A stretch of DNA of 64,000 bases. It comes from Coenobita brevimanus. Its lineage: Eukaryota; Arthropoda; Malacostraca; Decapoda; Coenobitidae. Of this stretch, positions 11,646 to 22,883 are shown piece after piece. The first letter of the stretch is position 1, and the number at the start of each line of letters is the position of its first letter. The stretch spans positions 3,880,028 through 3,944,027 of the forward strand of contig CM064666.1 in the NCBI GenBank assembly GCA_032717465.1, given 5' to 3'. The position numbers and the translations under genes are program-made. Under the pieces are notes generated by a model. It made no database searches, was not told the DNA's origin, and was given only the letters and a program-made list of their open reading frames with translations.

Positions 11646-12823
11646 TTATTCATTCACGATTTCTCTCCATTTATTTCTGTCATGCACAGCCACTCTTCCT
11701 TCCTCAACAGACATCCCTCTCGCATCCAACGCTATTCTTGGTCTTCCTCTCAGCCTTACACCTCTCACATCAGATCTAGTTATCCTTTTCACCAATCGCT
11801 CATTATCCATTCTCTCCATATGTCCAAACCATCGCAACACCCTCTGCTCAACTCGATCAGCCATCTCCTGAACAACTCCAGTTCTCCTTCTCACTTCATC
11901 ATTTCTCACTCGATCCATATGCATCACTCCACACATACTCCTCAGACCCCTCATCTCCATTACATTCAAACTTTTCCTCTCTGCTACACCTATATTTCAT
12001 GCTTCAGCCCCATAGAACGCAGTCGGTACCACAACACCCTCATACAGCCATCTCTTTACATCCATTCTAAGCCAACGACATCGAAACACTTTTTTCATTC
12101 CTCCCAGCACCTTTCCTACTTCATTCATTCTAAATTTCACTTCTGCATCTATTCTTCCATCTACAGCAACATGTGACCCTAGATATTTAAAACACTCTAC
12201 CTCCTCAAGCAACACACCATTCAAAACTATATTCATTCCCCTACCACCTACCGACCTCATACACTTCATCACTTTACTCTTATTCTCATTTACTTTAAAT
12301 TTCCTCCTTTCACACACCCTTCCAAACTCCTCTACCAACTATCTCAATCTCTCCTCTGAATCAGCCACCAGTGCAGTATCATCTGCAGTCAGCAGTTGCT
12401 TCAGATTCCACTCTCTACCATCAACATTCACCAGACTCTGACCTCCACCTAAAACTCTTGCATTCACCTCCCTTACAGCACCATCCATATAAATATTAAT
12501 CAACCAAGGCGACATCACACATCCATGCAGCAGCCCCACTCTTCTGGGAAACCACTCACAGTATTTCCCACTCTTGCACACGCTCTACTATTTTCATAAA
12601 AACTTTTCACCCCTTTTAGTAACCTACCATCAAGTCCATGCAATCTTGAAACAGTCCACAAAGCCTCCTTATCAATTATATCATACGCTTTCTCTAAATC
12701 CATGAATGCCCAAAACACATCCTTGCCTTTCGCTAAATACTTTTCACACACTTGTCTCACAGCAAACACCTGATCCACGCATCCCATCCCTCTCCTAAAG
12801 CCGCACTGCTCATCACCAATCAC
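11646..12823 (-). pseudogene. LINE reverse transcriptase, C-terminal two thirds (family B copy A)
   Basis: Three overlapping open segments. 12515-12823 has CGFRRGMGCVDQVFAV and FMDLEKAYDIID (first catalytic Asp). 12339-12581 has GCVMSPWLINIYMD and LLTADDTALV, in which the usual Phe before ADD is Thr. 11646-12338 has FKYLGSHVAVDG, LRWFGHMERMDNERL and LRGRPRI. Frameshifts near 12560 and stops near 12338 and 11970 separate them. The catalytic Asp pair survives, but the protein is not makeable. The 5' part of the same domain lies beyond the insert at 15511 onward. Confidence 0.8.
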
Positions 12824-12829
12824 TCCCTC

Positions 12830-15506
12830 TGTATTGTTACATAATAATTGTATTGTACATAATTGTTACATATCGTGTGTAGTTACATAATTGTAACAAC
12901 TGTAACATAATGCAATCGTTTGTCGTTACATAATTGTAGTACCTGCAGTGATATTGTAGTAATTGCAGTGATATTGTAGTAATTGCAGTAATATTGTTGT
13001 AATATATAATTGTAACATTGTATGAATTGTTACATAATAGTATTGTCACCTAATAATTGTAGTGTACATAATTGTATTGTAATTGTTACATATCGTTTGT
13101 AGTTGCATTATTGAAGCAAGTGTAACATAATGCAATCGTTTGTCGTTACATAATTGTAATAATTGCAGTAATATAGTAGTAACTGCAGTCCTGACATCGA
13201 TCCGGTCATGCAGCGGTCGATGACAGTGATGATGTGCCTTGCCACTGGCTCGTGGAGGACAACAATTTGCTTTTTGTTTCACTTATAGAAGGAGTTTATG
13301 TGATATTTTGGCATTTGTTGTAACACATCTATTTTCATTAGTTTATTATGCGATCTTACTGTTTTTTTTTTTCTATAATTTGTTTTTCTTCGTTTGTCTA
13401 CGCTTTTTCGGTGTTGTCCGAGGTTGCATAATCGCTGGCTACTTCCCTTGGGACCCTTTTTAAGGTTTAGTTTATACTGCACAAATATTACTGTAAATGA
13501 TATTATATAGCCCCATATTTTGTTATTTTATATAAAAAATATATATACACTAAATACAGTATTAACTATATACACTGTCTTGTTGTTCACATGTACCTAT
13601 CGTGGGCAATGTATGTGTCAGCACTGTGTGGAAATCTTTGTCTTCACGATTGTGAGGAAGATGTTGTTCATTCTTGCTAACGTCATTTGTGTCGGCCATT
13701 TTTATTTTGTAACTTAATTTGTCTGTTTCCACTAGGTAGCTTTAATTAATAAATGTTTAATACAGTTCTTTTAATCGCTCACTGAGTAACTGTGATGGTA
13801 TAATTATTTTCTTTATTACTTTGTAAATGTAATAATGTATAGCTGTATGTATGAAACACTTATTTTATGCAGGTATAAATGGTAACACTCGTTGGTAGTA
13901 AATAAATGCTATAATAAATGAATGAATATATACAGTGTAGAATATTTATTGTTGGTGCAAGTACTTAGTGATTGGATTATGCAGATAACTGAAGTAGGTA
14001 TGTGTGCGTAAGTTGTAACTATACAGCACGTTTTATATGTCTGTGTAGAAGTTTTTTGTCTACCACTGTGTATTGCATAAATGAAGTAACTATATAACTC
14101 ACTAGTTTTTACCGTGGTGGGAATGGTGTGAGTGATGGTGAGTGGTGGTGTCACACACGAGTTGATTGACTTGGCGTCATCTCAGCAAACACGCACAGTG
14201 ACGTCGATTTCTCACCCTCTGGTAGCTGTGGTGAGTAAATGAGTGAAGAAAGGTGAGTAAGATGAGTTGTGAATATGGGCTTGGTATTTGCTTCATCGTC
14301 TCGACCTCTTCATTCCTGTGTCAGCGATGGAGGTTGGGGGGTGGTTGGAGAGAGCGTTGGGGATCTAGTGCTTGCTGCTTTGTTCTTGCTTTTCGTTTGC
14401 TTGTTTTGTTTTTCTTTCTCAATTTATTCTCGGTCCTTTTTTCTTGTGATTTACTCGTTGTGGGATGAAGAATGTTGCTACTTGTAGGTGCGTGTAGAAG
14501 ATTATAGAGACGACTCGTAGACTTGTTACTTGTAGTTGATCGTAGATGGTTGTAGTTCATTGGTTCGTCGTAGAAACTGGAAGATTGTTTGTATCAATAT
14601 TTTGTTAAACTACTGGCAAGGCATCGTGTGACCTCTTCACCTCTACATCAGTGTGATGATCAGGAAGACGGAGGGGGGGTTGGTGTGAATACTGTCAGGA
14701 GCTGGTTGTGAGTTGTTGGTTGTAAGAGGTATTGTTTGTTTTCTGTCTTGATAATGTAGACTCAACTGTACACTCGGACTCTCGTAGGGTCGTAGGCTTG
14801 TAGACTCGTAGGATTGTAGGATCGTAGACTCGTAGGCTTGTAGCTTGTATTTTGTAGGAATTCACTGTATAACTGAAGAAGAGGTTCGTACTTCTGTTGC
14901 CACCATTTCTTGTTGAAACTTCATAGGTTCTTGTAGTGTGTTTTGTAGATCAGTTATACATATATTAGACTCGTGGATGAGCGGTTGTTATACGTGAGTG
15001 GTTTTGTAAGTAGATAATCTTCGTTCCCTTTTGTCATGCAATGACAGGAGCGGTAAAGATTAGTATGGTACTATTTTAATTTGTCTTGGAAATATTAACA
15101 AAGTCTATCACACACGAGTGAAATATAAAGTAGAGTCCCGCTCTACTCATTCTATCTTTCTCTGCCTGTTGCTAGTCTCCTTCTCTCTTGCTCTCTCTGT
15201 GCAACCTTTCGCTACGATCGCCAGCCCCCTTCTGATCTCTGATTCCTACTTTCTCGTTTAGCAGGGGTCATGTCACGTGGGTTATAATGTTGTTGAAATG
15301 TTATAGAAGCCTGTGTGTGTGTATGTGTGTATGTGTGTGTGTATGGTCACGAGGTGCTGTTTGTGGGCTATTGTGCTGGTGTGAGACATTCTGTGAGGTG
15401 ATAACGTCACGTACTTTGTTCCCTAGGTTTGACATTGACCTAACGTCTAGACTATATTATGTATGTTGCTGGTTATTATGTATTAAGATATTTTACAGTC
15501 CTGACA
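12830..15506. mobile_element. 2.7-kb TG...CA insertion, probable solo LTR
   Basis: The insert begins TGTATTGTTACATA and ends CAGTCCTGACA, and is flanked by CCTC on both sides (12826-12829 and 15507-15510). Excision restores the family B LINE exactly as in copy B. TG...CA ends with a 4-bp duplication are the signature of LTR retroelements. There is no open frame longer than about 80 codons. It contains two tandem 185-bp units at its left end, AATAAA-type signals near 13747 and 13900, and a run of short CTCGTAGGCTTGTAG repeats near 14770-14850. At 2677 bp it would be a long LTR. Because the first four bases of the insert, TGTA, also follow the target, an 8-bp duplication (CCTCTGTA) fits equally, so an unusual DNA transposon cannot be excluded, but I see no inverted termini. 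Confidence 0.6.
12833..13195. repeat. Two tandem imperfect units of about 185 bp
   Basis: The segment CATAATGCAATCGTTTGTCG followed by TTACATAATTGTA appears near 12905 and near 13127. TTGTTACATAAT and TGTACATAATTG repeat before each. The units form the left end of the inserted element and contain shorter internal repeats (GTAGTAATTGCAGTGATATT). Confidence 0.75.
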
Positions 15507-15510
15507 CCTC

Positions 15511-17387
15511 TGTACCCTCTCTAACTCTCTTAATTAACACTCTACCATACACCTTACCTACAACACTCTACACACTCAACAGACTTATACCTCTAAAGCT
15601 AGTACATTCATACTTATCACCCTTGCCTTTATACAATGGGACCACACAAGCTCTTGCCCAGTCAAGTGGCACCATACCTTTCACAAATCACACACTCAAC
15701 AATCTTACTAACCAGTCAACAATAGTCGCTCCACCATCCTTCAGGCATTCCACAGCACACCCATCCATACCTGCAGCTTTCCCTTTTTTCATCTCCTTTA
15801 CTGCCTCCTGCACTTCCTCCTTTGTGATCAAAGAATTATTCAACTCTCTCAACACATTTATTCCTTGCACCCTTCCATCCGCCACAATCTCAGCCACCCA
15901 TTCCTCCTCTGCATTTAACAATCTTTCAAAATACTCTGCCCATCTCTTCCTTACTGCATCCATCTCAATTAACATCCTCATCCTTCCATCCTCTGCTTTT
16001 ACTCACTCTTCCTTCCCAGACTCTCCCTTTTGCACCCTTTTCACCTCCTTCCAGAACATTTTCTTATTCTGTTGAAAATTCTCAGTCAGCCGCCTACCCC
16101 ACCTCTCACCTGGTGAACTTTAGCATCACACACAGCCCTTCTCGGCCTATTCCTCTTTTCCTTGTACCTCTCATATGACACCTCATCCTTCCTTTGCAGC
16201 CACACATCATATGCACGTCTCTTCTCAGCCACAGCCATACTTACTTCCTCGCACCGCTGCAACTTTAGCATCACGCACAGCCCTTCTCGCCCTATTCCTC
16301 TTTTCCTTATACCTCTCTTATGACACCTCATCCTTCCTCTGCAGCCACACTTCATATGCACGTCTCTTCTCAGCCACAGCCATACTTACTTCCTCGCACC
16401 ACCATTCACTTCCTTTTCTTACACCGACACCTACATGTCTAACACCACACACCTCTTCCGCATACCCCACCACAGCACTCTTAAACATCTGCCATTCCTC
16501 CTCCACACTACCATTTTCCTGATGTTTCACTGCGTTCCACTCATTTTTCAATTTCTCCTGATACTCTATCATTTTCTCTCTTTTATCCAACTCACTCACT
16601 TTCAAAATCTCCCTGCCACACCTAACCCTCCTAGCTCTCACCCATCGCTTACCTACTCTTAACTTTCCCTCCACCAGGTAGTGGTCAGACATACCTCCAC
16701 CCTCCCCTCTCAGAACTCTCACATCCAAGAATCTTCCTACTACATTCCTGGACACAACCACATAGTCAATCAATGCTCTATTAACAACCCTTCCACCCTC
16801 CTGTCTCACCCATGTATACTTATAAATATCTTTCTTTTCAAACAGAGTGTTTCCAATCACCATCTCTCGCTCGACGCACATCCCTAACATTCGTCCCCAT
16901 TGTCATTTCTTCCAGGCACACCATGCATACCAACTCTACCTTCAACTGCTACATTTCCCACTCTAGCATTCAGATCTCCCATCATTACCACATTCACATT
17001 CGCTCCAAAACTCTGCAGACACTCATCAACATCATTCCAGAAAGACTCCCTCTCTTCTTCATCCCTTTCACTTCCAGGCCCATATGCACTCACAAACACC
17101 CACATCTCACATTCAAATTTCACTTTCACACACATCAGTCTCGATGACACCTCCTTCCATTCAATCACACACTGCTGTACTTCCGGACTCACTAATAAGG
17201 CCACACCTTCTCTTGCCCTTCCTCTATCAACACCCGACAATCTTACATTCACACTTCCAAACATAGACTCACTCTTCCCTTTCATCTTTGTTTCACTCAA
17301 AGCTAACACATCCACCTTTCTTCTCACAGACATTCTCCCAATCTCCTCCCTTTTAGCCCCAATCGTACTACATCCACACACATTCAT
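15511..17387 (-). pseudogene. LINE endonuclease and N-terminal reverse transcriptase (family B copy A)
   Basis: 16884-17387 encodes an endonuclease with LALSETKM (Glu), VSAYGPG (Tyr) and MMGDLNARVG (Asp, Asn). It is shifted out of frame near 16884-16890 from the rest, 16318-16890, which carries ALIDYVVV and MSDHYLVEG (Asp, His). 15688-15981 encodes the start of the reverse transcriptase with KGKAAGMDGCAVECLKDGG. The endonuclease catalytic set looks complete apart from the shift. An internal tandem duplication of 146 bp disrupts the linker at 16175-16400. The 5' start MNVCG... lacks the GTWNVRG-type Asn motif seen in family A, so the true N-terminus may lie upstream or be lost. Confidence 0.8.
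16175..16400. repeat. 146-bp tandem duplication inside family B LINE
   Basis: The segment beginning TGACACCTCATCCTTCCT occurs at 16175 and again at 16321, with only a few differences over the 80 bp that can be compared in full. Both encode the Lys/Arg-rich linker between endonuclease and reverse transcriptase (KRRAYDVWLQRKDEVS and KRRAYEVWLQRKDEVS). Confidence 0.8.
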
Positions 17388-17497
17388 AGACCCAAACTAC
17401 ATGGTACGGGGATAAATCAATCCCCCATCCCTTTCTGTGGCCTGTCTTTTTAGGAACTAACAAACAGAGAAGAGGGTCCCTAGTCCCCTCACCCCTC

Positions 17498-17535
17498 CCT
17501 TTTTAGTCGCCTTTTACGACACACGGAATACAGTG
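17498..17535 (-). other. Conserved 5'-UTR hairpin of family B LINE
   Basis: Stem GTCG (17506-17509) with CGAC (17517-17520), inside a segment that closely matches the family A hairpin at 6953-6983, including the flanking CCCTTTT and the downstream GGRATAC. Outside this segment the 5' regions of the two families are not similar. Confidence 0.5.
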
Positions 17536-17767
17536 GCAGTACTCTTCCTAACACAACCTGGCCGCAGAGTAGTAGTGCCAACCCGTAGTGCGGCCAGATT
17601 GTCCCCTTCTCCCTGCCATGGGGGGGGGGGGACGTGCAAAAATAGCAGTCCTCACTATGATCCTTCAACTCCCTCCATATGATTGCAGGCCCATAGCTAG
17701 AGGGAAAGGGAGATGTCGAGAGAGTCGGACGAACCCCCCACCTTCCTAAAGGCCCACTTTCCCACGA

Positions 17768-17804
<37 letters not shown>

Positions 17805-18279
17805 ATCCGCGCAAAGAGTCAGTCCCCATTGTTCAGAAGTTTTGTGCTGCTTCTCAGTGTCGCTTATGTATACACCCAGACCCCCACAACAAGCATGCAA
17901 CAGGCCATTGACCAGCCAGTTGCTATGGAAGGCCAGATTCACCAGAAATCTCCCCCCCCCTCTTCTTCGGAATGTCTGGCTACGAGCCTGCATTGGAACA
18001 CCAAAGCAACAACATTTTCTTATTCCTTTTGTCTATTGCCTTAGTTCTTCAACACAAACAGAACGGACGTTATGAAGAGACCATGATTTGTCCTGATCTC
18101 CAAGTTTCACCCCAAAGTATGCATAATAAAATATTTTTGACAAAGTCTATGTTATTTGTCTGTTGTTTCCTTATAAGAAATTCACCACAGATGTAACAGA
18201 AACTATTCGAACAGTTAACACAACCTCGTGTAACCATTACCAGATAAACTACAGCTGACACTGAAATATAAAGTACAAA
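17536..18279. other. No recognisable gene; (CT)n tract
   Basis: Contains a C/G-rich stretch near 17620 and a (CT)n microsatellite at 17770-17798. Possibly the 5' end of the family B LINE reaches into it. Open frames on both strands are driven by the simple repeat. Confidence 0.5.
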
Positions 18280-18535
18280 GGAATACAATGGAAAGTAAAC
18301 AGCAAAAGAGCTGTTGGTCCTTTCGTAGCTGTTTAATGTAGGGAAGGTTATAACTAACAAAAACCAGTATTTCAGATGAAGAAAAGGACAGAAAAGCTGG
18401 AAGCTCCCCCCCCCCCAGCCACCAAACCCTCCAACCAAAGTCAGCAGGAAAGTTAGAAGGACCACCATGGAGTATACAAACTGTCATGGAAAATTCACTG
18501 GAAAAGTCAAAGGAAATCTTCTTGTACACCATCTG
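18280..18535 (+). repeat. Dispersed repeat R1, copy 1
   Basis: Similar in order and orientation to 62500-62720: a CCTTTCGxxGCTGTTT segment, a GGxTATAACTxA segment, AAAGGACAGAAAAGxxGGAAG followed by a C-run, then AGCCxxxxAAACC and AGAAGGaCCACCATG-like sequence. Divergence is high. A minus-strand open frame here (18070-18468) is not supported by the second copy. Confidence 0.6.
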
Positions 18536-18654
18536 CCTAAAAAGGAAAGTAACATTAAGTCAACAAAATCTGTTGATTTTCTGTGAATTGTATCACCTGG
18601 GGTCAAGAAAAAAAAAAAACAGATTGTGTATACAGAAATGTATTATTCAGGAGC

Positions 18655-20155
18655 AAGCATACATACAAACTTGTTGGTTAGAAGACAGATAGTAATTTAA
18701 GCGACCTTTGAAGTTTAGTACTATCTCACAGTCTCCTACATTGAAAGGCAGTTTGTTCCATATATTTATAACACTGTTAAAGAAGAAATGCTTAACTTAA
18801 CCCCTGGGTGCTGGTTCACATCATATGACGTCCGGTCGACAGATGACCGTTCTCGTCATATGACGTTTTCATTTTTTGTGGGCATATTTGAACTTCCTAG
18901 TGTGCCAAATTGACTCAAAGTATTGTCACAGCCTGTTTGGTGTGCAGAGTGATGCTGGTTGGCCGTGGTATGAGGCGAGGGTGGGGGAGGGGTGGGAGGG
19001 TGACACAACCGTGAGGAGAGAAGGGTGGTGGAGGGTGGCAGGAGGCCAGCATAGGGAGAATGTGGCCTTGAAAGCTGACAACAGAGAATAAGTACATGTT
19101 TTTGATGTGCTTTTTGTCATTTGTGATTGATTTGTAATGGGGGAAAAAAAAAGAGGAAAATCGATATTCCAATAAATAGCCTGGTTCTGCGAGGTGGGTA
19201 GGTTGATCCACCCCTGGCTCCTAGGGGTTTTATTGCAACTGGATTCGCTTGCTGATTATTTTATGCCCATTTCCTCTAGTATAATTCGACTGATCAACTG
19301 TGAAGTATTTATTGACTGTTATGTTATCGTGTTCTTTGAATATTTGAAGTACTGTACTTCAGTTAAATCTCCTCATAACCCGAGTTTATTTAGGGTAATG
19401 AGATTCAGGGCTTCTAAACACTTCTTGGATGGTTTATTTCTCAATCTAGGTATCATTTTGGTCACCTTTTGTTGCACTCTCTCAAGATTCTCTGTTTTAT
19501 TTATTTATTTTATTTTTTTTGTAATATCGCGACCAGAACTGGACTTGAGAATTATACAAGGTGAGGATGATATTTTACTATTTATATTGCAGTGCTCTAC
19601 AAATGAATCTGATTAATTTGTTGCTTTCTCAACAGTCTCTGAGTAGCCTACTGTTTGATTGGTTTAAGATCAGTTGTTAGTGTAATTCCCAAGTCTCTTT
19701 CATGACTGACATTATCTAGCTTAATATTGTTCATAGTGTAACTCTTTTTTCTATTTCTACTGTTTAGCACTTTACATTTACTAATATTGAAGTCCATACG
19801 TCAGGTCTGGGCCCAATTAAACAGTCAATCAATGTTACACTGTATTGCCTGCCTCTGTTAAGATGTGACTGCCCTGTTGCCAACTTTGGTATCATCAGCA
19901 AATCTGGGTATTTTACACAATAAACCCACGTCTATATCATTACATATATTAAAAACAGAATAGGACTTAGTACTAAGCCCTGAGGCACACCACTAGTAAC
20001 ATCTTTCCAGTCTGAGTCATTGCCATTTATTACGACTCTCTGCGTCCCGCAAACCAATTATCGATCTACCCGAGCACACTGGCTCTGAAACCATGCACAT
20101 TTAGTTTCTGAAGTAGTTTTTTATGAACTCATCTACAAATATCAAGCTTATAAAA
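18655..20155 (-). pseudogene. Decayed CR1-like LINE reverse transcriptase
   Basis: Minus-strand translation in changing frames gives, in order, VHGFRASVLG, VVINGNDSDWKDVTSGVPQG, FADDTKVGN (catalytic box intact), KVTKMIPRLRNKPSKK, DQSNYTRGNGHKIISKR and, beyond an insertion, HFFFNSVINIWNKLPFNVG and FKGRLNYYLSSNQQ. These are the reverse transcriptase and C-terminal motifs of CR1-clade LINEs. Stops and frameshifts are numerous. It is 5'-truncated near 20155 and interrupted by a TTAA-flanked MITE at 18801-19227. Confidence 0.75.
18801..19227. mobile_element. TTAA-flanked MITE (piggyBac-like), 427 bp, nested in CR1
   Basis: Left end TTAA/CCCCTGGGTGCTGG (TTAA at 18797-18800). The right end reads inward as CCCCTAGGAGCCAGG and is followed by TTTT where TTAA is expected, so one side has mutated. 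CR1 protein homology stops at one border (KRIQLQ) and resumes at the other (KHFFFN), which fixes the insert. A CATATGACG motif appears twice near the left end in inverted arrangement. It has no coding capacity. Confidence 0.6.
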
Positions 20156-20159
20156 TGCA

Positions 20160-21935
20160 CTTCAGGAGAGTGCTAAAGCTTATTATACTCTTACAATGTA
20201 CATACAAACAGTACTGAGGCAAAATATAAACTGGTATTCTTCTTTGTTTCCCTTTCCAAGCTTCTTTCTCACCTACTGATATTCATGTTTAGTCTTGTTA
20301 TAAGGCAAATAAGTGTCAGATTCACATTTAATGAGAGGTACTGGCTATACTACTTGTGAGACTTAGGTCAGAATCTGATGAATTATAAATTTTCTGGGCT
20401 CATATTTTAAAAACTAATTCTGTGAACAAACTGTGCATGATACAAAAATTTTCATTTCTTTTTTTTAATCAGCATATGGAAACCGGTAAAAAACAGGCAA
20501 TAAACCATGACTTTTTTGTTGTTGTTCTTGTTGCAGACCTGAGGAATTATTAACAGTACCGAGCTACTAGTATAACTGAACTATGTTTATGACTGATAAC
20601 CACCTGTATAACTGAACCAAATATTTACAGCTGTCAACCATTTGTACTTTTTATAGATATGTATGACAATTATCGTGGCTCTGCACAAGAATGTTTCCAC
20701 ACCATTTTTTTTCGTGTCCTTTCTAATGCCTTCACTCCAGTGGTGTATTGTGTTGTTATATTTGGGTTATCACTGGACATTATTATTTGGCACAGTGGAA
20801 ATTTTTCATGCTGGAAAGATTTGCTAAAACACATCTTGCACAAAGTCAAAATCATCTAGAGATAACATTAGTAGTGTGAAAAATACGTAACCGTGGTGCA
20901 AGGGCTAAGGTTATAGTCTTGTGCAGCTAAATAATGACGCTTCCACCCTTGTGTATCCAATTCATAGCAAATAAAATCGTTGGGCAATAGCAGAATCAGA
21001 ATAGAATAGTTGTACCGACCATGACAGGGTTAATGGTAATAATATTTTCGCTCTTAGTTTCACATGATTCGTTCTTAGCTGAGTAAAGTCGCTTGGCGTT
21101 TGGTGGAATACAGTACTCCAGTTATTCCAGCTTAGATATGGGTAATGATAGTAATATTAACTCTCTCAACCTCCTATTGCAAACTCAGCGAGAGCTACAA
21201 TAAAATACCAGAAAAAGACGCGAGCTTCAGTGTTTACTAATTACTTGCTTCTAAACAGAGGTAAACTTACACTGATATAAACCAGCTTCAAGGTGTGGAC
21301 TACTCCTTGCTATCACGTCATAAAAGTAAATATGAGTGCTGCTCTGTATCAAATGCAAATAAATACATAAGGAGTTAACTAAAATACTGATTGTACTCGC
21401 CAGAAACGAAATATATGCAGGCTATAAAAGGACGACTCTTATGTTCTTGCAGGTGAATATTATCCATAAATAAATGAATACACCTGCATTTTAACAAGTC
21501 AACTAAACCATTAATACATCTGCAAAGACATTAATATAAAGAATAATAATTATATACAAAAAAAAAGTCTAGTTAACTCATGCAACAATTATATTTTTAT
21601 GTTAATTATTCCAGCAATTTCATCTCTTTGGGAACACCAGGAACATGCCACGGAATTTTGTAATGCCCTTTTAAAACATTTTATAATGAGAAAACATCAT
21701 CCTACGCTCATTCATTGCTGTCATTTGTGGTCCTCATTATAATTATTTGTGTAACTCCCAAGCTCACTGTTATCATACGGATGTCTGAGTATTGCATTTT
21801 TTGACTACAAGCGTTTTGAAATGTGTGTTGTGTGTCGGGGGGGGGGGGACAAAACGAGAAACAGACAGACAGACAGGCAGACAGACAGAGAGAACATGTA
21901 AAGAGCGAGTTAAATATACAGAAACCCACAGAAAA
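20160..21935. other. No recognisable gene
   Basis: A/T-rich. A weak GACAGGG/TTAA at 21025-21034 resembles the right end of a TTAA-flanked element, but I found no matching left end. Confidence 0.5.
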
Positions 21936-21939
21936 ACTG

Positions 21940-22262
21940 AATGGCTGTGGTGTCGTGTGGTAGTGTGGGGGGTGTGGTGCCTGCGGTGCGATTTCCTGTG
22001 CTGTGGTTTGGTGTGATGTATTCGTTGTGTAGGTTAGAAATGTGTAGTGTGGTGTTGTGAGGTGTAGTGTAGTAAGGTATGGTGCTGTATGGTGAAGTGA
22101 GGTGTTGTAATATGTAACAAGTGCGAGAGGGCCCGAAGGGCCCACGAGCACTTGCTCCTGCGAGGGCTCTCGCTCTGTGCTCTCGCTTTCTCGTGCTTCA
22201 CACTCGTTTCCTCGCGCTTCTCACTCGTTTCCTCGCGCTTCTCACTCGTTTCCTCGTGCTTC
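21940..22262. repeat. GTGTGG-rich minisatellite and 21-bp tandem repeat
   Basis: 21940-22110 is a degenerate G/T-rich run built from TGTGG, TGTAG and TGAGG units. 22190-22262 has just over three units of a 21-bp repeat (TTCTCACTCGTTTCCTCGCGC and variants). The repeated Ser/Phe/Leu translation is a by-product of the period. Confidence 0.7.
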
Positions 22263-22431
22263 GCGCGCGCGTTGCGATCATTTCAGGTAATCCGAGTCAC
22301 GTTTATGTGCTGTTGTAGTCTAACGTTGTCACTATCGGCCGTCAAGGCGACATCGAAGGGCCCATGATGGTTCGGTTATGTGCTATTCTAGTCTGACATT
22401 GTCACTTGGATTTTTTGCAGCTAACCAATTG

Positions 22432-22658
<227 letters not shown>

Positions 22659-22689
22659 CTTTTGATATAGTATATTAGGTATGATTGTA

Positions 22690-22880
22690 GCAAGGTGTGA
22701 TGTGGTGTGGTGTAGCAAGGTGTGCTGTGGTGTGGTGTGGTGTGGCATAGTGAGGTGCAGTGCAATAGGATATGGTACTGTGTGGTGTGGTGTGGTGTGG
22801 TATGGTGTGGTATGGTGTAGCGTGGTGTGATAAGGAGAAATGTGCTCTAATAAGGTGTATGAAGTGTACTGTAGTGTAAT
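22690..22880. repeat. Degenerate (TGTGG)n minisatellite
   Basis: Runs of TGTGGTGTGG with TAGC and TATGG variants between the (AC)n tract and the 5'-truncated LINE. Similar sequence recurs at 24840-25020. Confidence 0.7.
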
Positions 22881-22883
22881 ATG

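Larger units (their letters stand above)
11309..17530 (-). mobile_element. RTE-like non-LTR retrotransposon, family B copy A (split)
   Basis: Minus-strand LINE with a TAGA-type tail at 11325-11335, a 3' region with GCTTCCCCCAAGGAAAGGGA, a reverse transcriptase (11646-12823), then after a 2.7-kb foreign insert the rest of the reverse transcriptase, linker and endonuclease (15511-17387) and a 5' region with the shared hairpin (17498-17535). Removing 12830-15506 plus one 4-bp repeat restores the sequence seen uninterrupted in copy B near 52330-52380. The copy carries several stop codons and frameshifts and an altered catalytic box. The true 5' end could lie further out, up to the (CT)n tract at 17770. 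Confidence 0.85.

Noticed and set aside
18070..18468. Minus-strand 132-codon hydrophobic frame, considered as a membrane protein
   Set aside because: It lies over dispersed repeat R1; the second copy at 62500-62720 does not keep the frame.
19194..19616. Plus-strand 140-codon frame
   Set aside because: Antisense of the decayed CR1 reverse transcriptase.
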